From the NCBI GenBank assembly GCA_022749755.1, contig CM040444.1, positions 17,653,274-17,717,273 on the forward strand: a DNA stretch of 64,000 nt. Reading direction: 5' to 3'. The notes beneath the pieces are model-generated. The model ran no database searches. It was not told the origin of the DNA and saw only the letters and a program-made list of their open reading frames with translations. A program made the position numbers and the translations under genes. Positions 11,866 to 23,071 of the stretch are shown here, piece by piece (position 1 is the stretch's first letter; each line of letters starts with the position of its first letter). The DNA is from Azadirachta indica. Taxonomy: Eukaryota; Streptophyta; Magnoliopsida; Sapindales; Meliaceae.

Positions 11866-14800
11866 CTAATCTTTGGTAACCCACCTACGACCTCTGACCA
11901 GGTAACCACCATAGCCTTGATCACTACTGCTTTCTCCTCCGCTCTCTGCACTGGTGTATCCTGATTTTCTACGGTGCTTCTTCCGTGTGGGCGCACTATC
12001 GCTAATACTTCCATTTAACAGGGGGTCATCAATTCCACGTATCACCCTCCTTGTGTGTGATGATGAGGCAATACAACTGTCATCCTTTGTTCTTCTCTTA
12101 TCCTTGTCGTGCTTCTTTATATTTTGGGAGATCTTATGTATCTTCTCGTTGAACTTTGTAATCCCCTTCTCCATGGGCTTTGCTGCTTGGTTTACAGTGA
12201 ATTTCACATCGTTTACAATCTGCATAGTAGGCGACCATCAAATTCAGCACTCATTAAGAGCAGGACTATCTAAGGAGGATGCAAACAATTAGTTATATTA
12301 TGTTCTACAACAATTATAGTTTTCCCCCAACATTACAGTAACTCTTTGAAGCTGATAAAATGCTGGTAAAATTTTAAGTTCCAGGCATCTGAAACATATC
12401 CATTCCCTTTCATTATAACTAGCAATGGCCAAAAGATTTGCATTTCCAGACTGCTTCAATATCACAACATAGAATGAAAGAAACTTACATAACCTCCGCC
12501 ACCAACAAAAATGTCTCGGACACTTTCTCTGATGGTCATTCCACTCCGGATATCTATGTCTGGCTGCGGTAGACGTAGCTTCGTGGGTCTCTCACTGTCC
12601 CTAACCTCATCTGGGTCCAACGGACAATCAGCAGAATAGTCTCCAAGAACCGAAACATTTCCAGCAAAGTGCTCTCCCATTAGCTCATAAGGCTTTGCAG
12701 GGAATACATACAGGTGAACAATAGAAGCAATTGCCATCTGTGCTGGATGAACACAAAGTTCTGTTAAACTTCATTATTTTGAAATAGATTTATAATGATC
12801 ACACAACTTTTGCAAGATAAGCTAACTTTTATCTATGGATGTATTAGACAAAAGATTGAGAATACAAATGGTAATAGTGACTGATCATTACTCTTGGAAC
12901 ATTGAGAATACAAATGGTAATAGTGACTGATCATGACTCTTGGAACCCAAGCATATAGATTATCCTTGAACCAGCAAACACTAAAAGGTATAAGAGCAAT
13001 GCAACTCATAAATGCAATATATAAGATATAGTTACAAGGTTCAAGATAGATTATTTGCTTAGATTAAAGTGTCCTGGGCTAACATACTTTCCATTAAAGT
13101 GTCCTGGGCTAACATACTTTCCACCAAGTACCTCTTCAGGCTACAGGACTAACTATGTTTCCTAAGACTATAGACAAAAATCAAAGTTATAAAAAAGTTA
13201 TGAATATGGAAGAAGATAACTTGAAATAAACCAAGGTACTGAAAGATTTAAGGAATATTGCAAAATGTTTGTAGATGATGGAAGAGATTACCTCTATACA
13301 AATGATGAAGTCCTGGACGCTGGATTTAAACTGCAAACCTTGAGCTATAGGACTTTTAAACAAACCAATAGCATAAAGAAGAGCGATGGCTACACCTTGC
13401 CACCAAGTCAAAAATACAATTGATTTAAATGTCAAAAACTTCGCCAATGGCTTTATGTGTGCTAGTTCATCTTTTGTGACTGTATAAAATTGAACTAAAC
13501 AATACAAAGCCCAAGACTGACTAAAATTAAGAACCACCGCCATATAAGGATACCTACAAAACACAAGAATGCTTAGGGAATCAGAGATATTAAAATTGAG
13601 TAAAGGTCCGGTGTGTGTATTACTGCTAACATATCTCACACCACATGAAATCATATTGTTTCCTAACAGCAAATTTGTATGGCTACCAACTAACAAACAA
13701 TCATCACAGCCAGAAGGAGGACTGTAAAAGGTACTAAAACAATTCAGTTCCCAACCATCCATCCCAGCAGAGCAGCATGCTGCTGACTTCAACATCGTGC
13801 ATTAAATAAGGAATGAGAAAGCAAAATCAAGCATTTAAAGGTCCTTAAAATTCATTGAAGTAACCTTACCCGCATCCCCACTTAAACTCTCCTTCACAAT
13901 ATACACTGAATGCTTCAAGAACGACAGCTAAAAGAGCAGTGAGAGACTTTATTATCATCTGCCAGAGAAAGATAGAACTCACCCCTATTAAACAAAGAAA
14001 GAGAGACAAATCGGAAAACGAGGAAAAGGCAACAGAAGCTAAGATTTCACTAAGTGAAAGAAAACATACATATTGAACAATACCAATCTTGACAAGTTGG
14101 TAAAACCATTGACCAAGTTTCCAAGGTTTTAAGATATAGTTCATCGGGAATGGATGCGTCACAGTTCCTCTTTCAGAACCATGTTCTAATAGAGGAGTTT
14201 TGTAACTTGCCCGTCCTTCCCTTTCCATAAACTCGATAGTCCTTTCTTCCCCACCTTTCATAAATTATAAAAAGAACAATGAATGACAAAGGAAGAAACA
14301 CAGAAGACAGTTGTTGAAAATCTACAAATAAGTCATACATTCTACATCAAGCATATGCAAAATTTAAAATAAAAATTCTGTATCACATAAGAAAGTTATT
14401 GAAAACTACATACCCAAGCAGGCAACAAGATATCTTCCGAAGCAATACATTGCGAAGGACTCATAGCAATCCCGTAGTATCTCACAATCAACACTAATTG
14501 ATGGATTTGTCAATGAAACAAACTGTTCAACCCAATCCATGTTAGAAAAAGAGAAAATGATGCACTAATGCAGTGAAGGGGAGGACTTAGTGAAAACCTT
14601 AGAAAGGAGCCACACTAATAAACAAATCCATAACCTTAAGTTCTCTAACCGTTTCTGCTAATCATTAACACATCATAAAATCAAGAAACGGTATCCCAAT
14701 TAAGCCACTGGTTTACACTGATAAAATACAATGTATATCTAATAATTCCCAAATTTCTTCCCCTAGCCAAACTGATAATCAAAAGATGTGTATGCAGTCT

Positions 14801-15307
14801 CATGCCAGATTTTCCAATCCAAACATGTCAGAAAGTAACCAAAGCTTATCAATCCAGATTCTAAATTTAAATTTGAATAGCTCACCATCACTACAGCCAG
14901 AAAGTACACCCATTCAACAAGATATTAACTTCTAACCTACTACAAAAGTTTTTCTGATAAAGTTAAGTGATGCTGTTAACTTTCTATTAAGTAACTTACC
15001 GATTCTACTGCATAGCAAGGCACCATCAAAATAACTCCAATCAAAAACTTTTGCTCCTGAAGGAATGCAAAAAGAGGTCAAGTAAACAATACTAGAGAAA
15101 ACCTATGAAATCTCAATAAAACTCAAGAAAATGTAACAATAAATTAAGAAAAACCTCAGGATTCTTGTACGCAGATAGGTGCTCGAAAACCAGGTACATC
15201 GATAGAGAAAGAGTGAAAACTACTAAAACACCAGCAATCAGACTTGCCCATATGGGAGTTGTATAAGCCAACATGGCAACTAGATCGTGATAAGTAGTAA
15301 TCCTCAT
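11866..15307 (-). CDS. LAZ1 homolog, DUF300/TMEM184 (Ost-alpha type) membrane protein
   Basis: Eight coding exons (15155-15307, 15000-15056, 14414-14522, 14070-14254, 13870-13958, 13292-13553, 12489-12737, 11866-12219) join in frame to 485 residues, the usual family length. The start is the ATG at 15307 (MRITTYHDLVAM). Hydrophobic segments run through the N-terminal two thirds. LSLSMYLVFEHLSAYKNPE, ERTIEFMEREGRA, NFSQSWALYCLVQFY, KPLAKFLTFKSIVFLTWWQG and HLYVFPAKPYELMG are family blocks. The tail is basic and serine-rich (KSGYTSAESGGESSSDQ), as in LAZ1 homolog 1. Known: Arabidopsis LAZ1 is linked to hypersensitive-type cell death and tonoplast function. A non-coding first exon ending near 15872 is likely. 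The intron at 12738-13291 carries two tandem duplications. Confidence 0.92.
12855..12946. repeat. 46-bp tandem duplication in a LAZ1-like intron
   Basis: Copies 12855-12900 and 12901-12946 both begin ATTGAGAATACAAATGG and differ at one position that I can see. Confidence 0.9.
13063..13122. repeat. 30-bp tandem duplication in the same LAZ1-like intron
   Basis: Two identical copies beginning ATTAAAGTGTCCTGGGC lie at 13063-13092 and 13093-13122. Confidence 0.92.
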
Positions 15308-16249
15308 TAGCTGCACTAATTTCTGATTTTCCGACACTCTCAACTATAGCCAGCATAATGAAACTACCAACCCCCAAACTCACTCATAATACAACTGTTG
15401 ATGAGTCAAACGAGCCACAATAATATAGTCCTGCTACCATGCACCCAAAAAAATGTTATTTAAAAAATAAAAACTTGCCTGAAAACTATTTTCTTATATT
15501 TTACTAATAAAAATAGTTATACCCACTTAACCATCTACAGAAACAGCTGCACCCTGAAGCTTTTACTCTTTTTTTTTTCTTTATTTCGCATTATATTATT
15601 AATATGTACAGAGCATTTGAGTAATCGAGTCAGTAAAACACAATCAAATAAAACTTCTACAAGATAATATCATTATAACAATTAATAAACAATGAATGAT
15701 TATTAAAGAAATAATATATACAAAATCTGATGTCTTCATAGTAATTTGTATCACTTCAGTTCAAACAGACGGAAACTTTAAACTGTGAAGATTAATTAAT
15801 CGATTATCAATAATAGTTCATTGAATTCAAGAATTAAGAAAAGACAAACAGATGGATCACTTACAGAGATGGGTCAGTGCTATTCAGAGTGCGCGAGAAA
15901 GAGAAAGATGGAGCGTTGTCGTTTTGGGACCCAAATAAACCCACTAAATCTATTTTGATACTCGCAGGAAGCTGAACCTTTGGTTCGCTCGCACACGTCC
16001 ATTTTCATTTGATAATTTTGTAAATGCATAGACGATGTCGTTTCAAATACGTTAATTTAGAAAGAAATTAATGGATAATAACATTTGGTTCCCTATGATT
16101 TTAACTTTTCACGAATGAGGGTGTAGGATTCTAAGAATAGGGACCCTAATGTTATTATCCATTGAATCGCGATACCTGCTAGGAATAAAAAACACTAGCA
16201 CGGGATTCAGAAGGCGGAACCGGAGACGACGGAGTCAACTCGAACAAAA
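15308..16249. promoter_or_regulatory. Divergent promoter and LAZ1-like 5' leader
   Basis: The region separates the LAZ1-like start (-) from the EF-hand start (+). A minus-strand splice-donor-like CT|GTAAGT near 15870 suggests an untranslated first exon for the LAZ1-like gene, spliced to just upstream of its ATG (inference). A small foldback sits at 16070-16163, within 90 to 180 bp of the EF-hand start. Confidence 0.55.
16070..16163. repeat. Small foldback with 27-bp inverted arms in a shared promoter
   Basis: The arm 16070-16096 (AATGGATAATAACATT then GGTTCCCTAT) and the inverted arm 16137-16163 match at 24 of 27 positions by eye. The loop is about 40 bp. No convincing target-site duplication is visible, so MITE origin is only a guess. 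Confidence 0.75.
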
Positions 16250-18382
16250 ATGGAGAATACGGCGGTTCTGAGAGAGTGGTTTGATCGAGTTGACTCAGGA
16301 AGAACTGGAAGTGTCGCAGCAGCTCAGCTCAAGGTTTCGAATTTCTTGTCTCTTTCTAAATTCAGATAAAATCTCTTTCTATTTAACGAAAATGAATAAC
16401 GACGTCGCCTTTTCTCTATCAGAGCGCTTTTGCTGTTGGCAACCTCGATTTTCCTCTCTCCGTTGTTCAACAAATGATCAGGTTTCTCCGTTTCCATGTA
16501 AAAAATCTTTCTTTCTGTATGATTACCGTTTATATATGTGATTTTTTTTTTTGCAGGATGTATGATTTTGATAGAAATGGAACTATGAATTTTGAAGGTA
16601 GTTCAATCTTAATTACGTATCAATTTATTGAATTAATTTTTTTATAATTTTGTTGATTATTATTATTGTTATTATTTTTGTAATCCAGAATTTGTGGAGC
16701 TTAATAAATTCCTTCTTAAGGTTAGCACTTTCTCTTAATCCATCAAATAAATTGTTAGGAATTGAATCTAAATATTTGAAATTCTTCCCAAACTGTGAAT
16801 GAAAGTGAAGTTATTTACCTCTAATTCGATTGCAGGTTCAACAAGCCTTCTCAGACCTAGAGAGGTAATCTTGTGCTACTTGTGGTGTTATAACTTTATA
16901 AGCAGTCTTATGTCTAACCTAGTGTAACTGAGTAGCAGCTCTTGCTTTCCTTTAGTTAAATAATGTTTCGGGTTGTGTACTTGACTGTGAATGCTCATGT
17001 GCAATTTAGTTGTCTGTTGGTGGCAATGTCAAAAATCCTAAAGATTGATTGACAAATTATTATGCAAATAGAGTATACTAGCGCCTTTTAACTAGAGTAT
17101 GCATCAAGTTATATCTAAATGCAACCTCGGCTTTTTGCTTTATTGTTGTAGGGGTCGCGGGTATCTTATTCTTGATGATGTTTATGAGGTAACTTTCGAG
17201 ATGATTTTTACCGTTATTTAGATGAAGAAATTATTGTTAAGAATAGAAAATATTGTTCAATTTCCCATTTTTATTTATTTGCATTTGTGGTCTAGTTATT
17301 CATATAATTCTGGATTCTAACTGCTGAGCTGAATTTCAGGCATTGGTGAAGATTGGTTTTTCTTTGGACTCCCCTGCTTTTTACACAGTTTGTGAGGTAA
17401 TGCACAAAATTGTTATATTTTAGTTAGTAAAAAATCTTTTTTCATGTAAAATAATGCCAATATCCTACTTAAGCATGGATCACTTTACTCGCTAGAGTTA
17501 ATGATGAAGATAATAAGCTAATGAATCAATCTTCAAAATAATCCAAAATGTCTTTTAGATCTTAACTTTGATTAAAATTTAACTGCTATCTGCTTATTGA
17601 ATTTGTTTGTTTGAACTATTAAATTGTTAGTTAATGAATAAATTGTTTATTCACATATGTATGGTGAGAACTGGATTTTTTGCAGTTGAATCTGACTGCT
17701 TTGCTTTGTTGTTCAGAGTTTTGATCAGAAAAAAAATGGAAGACTTCGTCTGGTTGACTTCATATCTCTTTGTATATTTGTGCAGTCTGCTCGGTATGAA
17801 TCCTTTCAGACATGAATTTTGACCACATGTTGATAGACCCATCCTTACGCTAACCTCTCACTCATACTGCATGAAAATTGCTTGACCTAAAGCAAAAAAC
17901 ATGAATTTTGAGACGTAGCTTTTATGCCATTTTAATAATGAATTCAAAATTGTAATTTCATTATACTAATCAGAGATTATTGTTTATTTATTTATTTATT
18001 TTTTTTTCCCCTCAGGAATCTGTTTAATTCATTTGATACAGCCAAGCAAGGCAGGATCACTCTGGATCTCAACCAGTTTATCTTCTGCTGTGAGTATAAT
18101 AATTTAGCCAGAGCAGAAGCATTTTTGTTCTGATGATCATGATCGTTTCATTTAGTTTAAAAAAAAAAGGAACAGAAAACCTAAAATTTGATTGGAATGT
18201 GGTTCAGTCGTAATCATATGTCAAATTCATTTCATAAAGGAATTAAATCCGCTCCTTGACACCTTTCTGGCTGGAATTTGACAATGAAAATTTTCTTGTG
18301 TGTTGCATGCATTTTCTGATGACATTAGTTTGTTATGTTAACATCTATCTGTTCCGTTGCAGCTGCAAATTGTAGAATATGA
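16250..18382 (+). CDS. Small EF-hand calcium-binding protein (penta-EF-hand type)
   Basis: Ten small exons (16250-16333, 16423-16481, 16557-16597, 16689-16720, 16836-16864, 17152-17188, 17340-17396, 17717-17793, 18016-18089, 18363-18382) give 169 residues with all phases consistent. Four EF-hand-like units are visible: one near residue 12 (FDRVDSGRTGSV, degenerate), YDFDRNGTMNFEEF (canonical ligands D, D, N, E), FDQKKNGRLRLVDF, and FDTAKQGRITLDL (degenerate). Probably only the second loop binds calcium strongly; this is inferred from ligand residues. The order resembles sorcin/ALG-2-like plant proteins. It ends FCSANCRI. No transmembrane segment or targeting signal is seen. Confidence 0.88.
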
Positions 18383-19033
18383 AATCAAATCCATGCTACC
18401 AAGCAAACAGGCGGCCATCTTTGTATATTATGGACCTTATGTATCATTCTATTCTCTCCCCATTTGTTTTTTTTTTTTCCTTTCATTTGTTCTTCTTCTG
18501 GTTTGATACTAGGTAAGCTTACAGGATATTTTAATATGAGCTAGTGATACATTTTTTTTGTTGCAAAAAAGTCGAATTGCCCACGAATATTCTGATTGCA
18601 CTGTGCTAGAGGGTGCATTCTATATACATATTTAATATTCTCCATTTCTGGGACAAGAAAGTGCTACAATTAAATGGTATATAACTTTTGGATGGAATTG
18701 ATTACCAAAAAAGTGATACAATGGTATGTAACTTTGCATTGAATTTATTACAAAAGGGTTGTCGAAAAGAAAACCGGAAAATAAAGTAATCAATCAAATC
18801 GAAAGAACCATATTTTACATTACATGCATATGCACATATGATACATATATATGTGAATATGCATACTTGTATTAAGTTACCGATTTATTAACATATATAA
18901 ATACTTACATGTTCAATATTCGATTCAACAACATAGATCCTACAAAATTTTAAGTTCAAAATACTTGAGTAGATTCAATGTTCAGCACTTGGAAAGTACA
19001 ATTGGCCATCATCAATTATATTAATAGTAATAT
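18383..19033. other. 3' region of the EF-hand gene, AT-rich
   Basis: It likely holds the EF-hand 3' UTR followed by AT-rich sequence. I see nothing coding. Confidence 0.5.
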
Positions 19034-19990
19034 GTGATCTTCCCTTTCTTCGATGGTGTCAAGAGTATCATTGATACCGTATCAGTGTCTAAATATCCCT
19101 TATTCTTTGAACAATCAAGAGTTCCCCTTCGGAATTCTATGAAATATGAACAAAACGAATATATATATATGTATAGCAAATATTTGACATTCTTTGACTT
19201 GTGTGAAGGCAGATTTTTTAACTTCAGTCTTCCCGATGCACTTCAAGAAGCTTGATGTCGTGGATCAAACTATTTCTCTTCAATCCAATTTCGGGGGTCC
19301 AACTTTACTTTCTTCCATGAAAACAATTCTATCTTTTCAAACTTATAATGATCGCATTTGACATTACAGAGGTCGTTGGAAAAATTGAATTATCATCACT
19401 AGATGCTCCAAACTGCGTAGTTGCATCAACTTCTGCACATTTTCTGATGGTGTTAATAGTTCATGCTTGTCATCTCCTCAACAATATGATGAAGTTGCAT
19501 TTGCTATATATCAACATATTCAAACTAGGAAATCATGAAGTTGTTCTGAGATTAATCCCCAATCAGTTTAAAGTTGTTCAAATACATGAATCTCCTCCGG
19601 TTTATATATCCAGCAGGGCGACATTTGGTGGAATCAGAAAGTGATTTTTTATTGTTTGGTAAGGAATGAATATCATGAACGGTGTAGTACTTGAGGATTT
19701 GAAGTGTACAAGATTGATCATCCCATTAGCCACATGAGAACAACTCGATTAAATGAGTTGAGTGATAGAATATTGTGGATCAATTATAGGTTCTAGCTAG
19801 AGATTTTCATGGACTAAAGAAGAACTATATTTCTTTTTGATACTTTGTATTGTCATTTTGATCCGCCTATATCTCCTGAAACAGGAGTCTTTTATCTTGA
19901 CGATGGAAAGATTGAAAGATGTTTTCCAAGCATAGATAATTCATTTCGCTGTTGATGATTTGGTTCTCCCGAACATAGACTACGGAAAGA
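19034..19990 (+). pseudogene. Relic of an F-box/DUF295 (KIB-type) protein gene
   Basis: Several pieces on the + strand follow the order of DUF295 proteins. FFDLCEGRFFNFSLPDALQEA, then a stop and CRGSN, matches the usual 'sL.eGK.y.l.LPea..rc.GS' block (about 19189-19270). KIELSSLDAPNCVVAST (about 19380-19430) matches the 'K.vLSs.P..pnCvv' block. FEVYKID followed by LSDRILWINYRF (about 19699-19795) matches the kinked 'vyklD ... LgdralF' part. GVFYLDDGKIERCFPSID (about 19885-19940) matches the C-terminal block. These pieces are interrupted by stops (for example 19253-19255) and change frame. The F-box end itself is not visible. Family assignment is from remembered consensus, not alignment. Confidence 0.55.
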
Positions 19991-20100
19991 AAATTCAGAA
20001 CCACCTCCTGTAGGCATTTTGATCTGCCTATATCGACCTTCTAGGACCCTAGCTTAAAAACATAATTCAAGTTTTTTACTTATTAGTTTTATATTAAGCA

Positions 20101-20110
20101 CACACAAACA

Positions 20111-20159
<49 letters not shown>
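20101..20159. repeat. (CA)n microsatellite
   Basis: An imperfect start (CACACAAACACAAA) is followed by an uninterrupted CA run of about 22 units. Confidence 0.97.
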
Positions 20160-20160
<1 letters not shown>

Positions 20161-20368
20161 AGAGTATATTTATGAGTTTAATTTTTTTTTCTCTTTATGT
20201 TCATATTCAATATTTGAAATTGGAAGGAAGCTCTAAATTGAAAAATAAACTCATAGTGAATATTAACAAAAATAAACTGTAACAATATGACAGTTTCTTC
20301 CATTCCACTGGGCAACTTCTGTTGCTTAGTTGGGGACACACAATACAGCAAAAAAAATCAAATTCTGG

Positions 20369-20575
20369 TCACTGAACTCTTAATTGATCTAAGAGAAACA
20401 GAGCAGGTTCAACTCTTGCTGCATAGCCAAATTTGCACGTACTGTACTTCCTGTATACTCCCCTCAACTTCCCAGTTGCAGCCTTCTGATGCAGAGTAAC
20501 CATCAACCTTGAGCACTCCCTTTAGGCACACATAAGAAACACCACTCATCATTGTAAGTCTTTTCTTGTTTCATG

Positions 20576-20627
<52 letters not shown>

Positions 20628-22807
20628 AGGTATGAACGTTTACCTTTTCTTTTTCAAGCTATAACACACAAAAGTTGTCACTACAAAGTAACTCTTATAG
20701 TCCTATATTCTAATTCAGTGAAAATAAAGATATTTTAGAGTAAAGATTTACTCTAAACCTTGCTGATTTACGCTAAACTCATTCTTGTGGAACGTCTGCC
20801 ATTTTGTATGTATGTTTGTGTATATTACTGAGATTGAGCGTTAATGTGCAAAAATGTGAAAGAAACTCACAGAAGCTGATATTCTGAGTAGTTGGAATGC
20901 CATTCACTTGTTTTAGTCCATTGCTTGAACTGGTATAGGCTGCATTGAGCAGTGTAAATTGCTGCAGCAGCCAGCAAAGATGGAGGGAACTTGAGCATTT
21001 CATACTCCACCAAGCATAGCTCAATGATGAAAGAGGACAGAAGCTCAAGCTGGTTCAAATTCATAAGCAGAAAATTTTCACAAAACTTCATAAAATAGAA
21101 AGTTTTAGTTCAAAACTAATTAATTATTTGATCCTTGGTAAAAACTTTAATAATTTGGCTCACCTTTCTGTCAGATTCAGCAGCCTTCAGAAATCTTCTC
21201 ACGAACACATAAGGGGTTGGTAAAGACATGTTGAATTGTAATGTCTCAACTATTAGTTTCTCCTACAAACATAGATGAAAATGAAATAATTTAGTAGTAG
21301 ACTCCTTGTGCGGACCGTAATTCGATTTTAAGGTCACGTGAATTCCTAGAGACAAAGACAAGTGTCTGAACATAAAACATGTTCTTCAATCTCATATTAG
21401 CTAAACTACCAGACCCAAAAAGCTTATCGCTCTTGACATTTGCCGACAAGTTCTAAAGGAACCATAGAAGGTAAATAAAAAATTACCATATCAAGAACTT
21501 CTTTCCTTGTGTAAGCATTGTCTGAAATCACAACAAAATCATCAACGATGGGGACAGAAACCTCTTCATACTTGCAAGCTAATAGCATTGCTGTCACTCC
21601 AACCAATTGAAGCTTCTTTCTGGCTACTGATTGCTGCTGTAAAAACCTGTCTATGATATTGACAGTAAGGAATAGTGTCTCATCCATAAGCTCAAATTTG
21701 TAGTGAACCTGTTACATTATGATCAATCCTATTACTGATTAGTTAAAATTTTCAAAAACCAATGAAGTGATTTCCAAGAAAATTAGATGTTTTCTGAAAG
21801 CAAAAAATATAATTTTCTTTTCTAGTTTTACCTCAATGAGCCAGTCAATGAGGATAGCCCTCATTTTCTCATTGATGTCAGATTGATGGTCCATGTAATT
21901 GGGAGAAACACAACTAGAAATCTGCATAAAAGTAAATTAAGTTTTACAATTTTTAGATTTCAGAACAAATATGTTTTTCAATTTCTATCAAAAATTTACC
22001 TCAATTTTCCTGTAATAAGCATACATATCATCAACATATTCAACAACTGCTAGTGGATTTTTCAAATCAATGCTGTCAATATCCATAATGGGTTCCTCAA
22101 TATCTACCATTTCATCTACATCCTGCAGATTTGGCCATAAACATTTCCTTCAAATCCTCACATTTCAACAATGAACAATTAAAGTTTTTAACTAAATTCT
22201 CATACCATCCTATCAATCTCATCGAGAAATGCTTCAGTGTGCCTCACAAACATAGGGACCCCAACATTGTTATTATCCTCAGATTCTTCAACATCTATGG
22301 CTGCACAATCTTCAGCTAATGTATTTGGTTTCTCAGAAATTACTTCAGGAAAATATTTCTGCTTGCTGACCAATACTTGTGCTGCTAACCCAAGATTTGG
22401 CTTATGTGACAGAGCCAAGTTCTTATCACGTGTTAAATCATTACTGAATATAGTAAAATTTACATCAATTGCATTATGAATTGAAAATTGGAAGTTTTGA
22501 AACAAGAAATTATCACAAAGGCAATAAGATAATAGGAAAATTTACCCGGAAAATCCTGCTTTGTAGATTGCATTATGGTGAATATTAGCTCCCATTACAT
22601 TTTGATTGATGCTGCTCAAAGCCCTTCTCTGATTTTGTGCCCTCTGGCTCATTTTCTTGTCTCCTTCCACTTTCAGACCATCTTCAAAACAGAAGATATT
22701 CAAAGCCAAAACAGAAAATAAAAAACAAAAACAGATATATCAAATCTACCTTGAAAATTAGAAGCTGCTACTCCAGTGAGATATGAATTATCCTTTGGAC
22801 CGCCCAT
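20369..22807 (-). CDS. CYCB2: B2-type mitotic cyclin (G2/mitotic-specific cyclin)
   Basis: Nine exons (22750-22807, 22546-22681, 22206-22443, 22000-22122, 21832-21921, 21487-21708, 21164-21262, 20871-21049, 20369-20519) give 431 residues with all phases consistent. A destruction-box-like [10 protein letters not shown] is at residues 38-47, the signal for APC/C-driven proteolysis. The cyclin N box has [29 protein letters not shown] and [12 protein letters not shown]. The C box has [36 protein letters not shown] and [11 protein letters not shown]. These fit plant B2 cyclins, which activate CDKs at G2/M. The apparent stop after NYSEYQLL is intronic: a GT at 20869-20870 splices to the last exon ([18 protein letters not shown]). 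Upstream AACGG cores support M-phase control. Confidence 0.94.
20575..20620. repeat. Compound (AT)n(GA)n microsatellite
   Basis: An AT run passes directly into a GA run of about 12 units. It lies in the last intron of the cyclin gene (20520-20870). Confidence 0.95.
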
Positions 22808-22984
22808 TTTTTATTGCCTGCAACACTAAACCCCAAGAAAGTAACAAACCCGCAACTGAGATTCTGTCTTGCACTCTCTCAGTTCATTGTATTTCGATTG
22901 TTATGTTGAATTAAAAGAGAAGCGAATCAAAGGGAAAGAAATGGGGAAGGAGAGAAGGGAGGCGTTGCTGCAGAGTGCAGTCTT

Positions 22985-23071
22985 CCGTTCCTTATTTGAA
23001 AATAACGGCTAGTGAATAGAGACCGTTGGATCTGAAATAAAATGAAAAGTTACGTCGGTCCGTTTTAACGG
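22985..23071 (-). promoter_or_regulatory. Cluster of MSA-like (AACGG) cores upstream of the mitotic cyclin
   Basis: CCGTT at 22985-22989, 23023-23027 and 23060-23064, and AACGG at 23004-23008 and 23067-23071, make five cores of the mitosis-specific activator element within 87 bp. They lie 178 to 264 bp upstream of the cyclin ATG. Known: MSA elements bind three-repeat MYB factors and drive G2/M transcription of plant B-type cyclins. The core at 23023-23027 best fits the extended consensus (TCCAACGGTCT on the minus strand). Confidence 0.78.

Noticed and set aside
13187..13795. 202-codon minus-strand frame
   Set aside because: Only 13292-13553 is a LAZ1-like exon. The rest is flanking intron read through, and the frame has no ATG-led homologous start.
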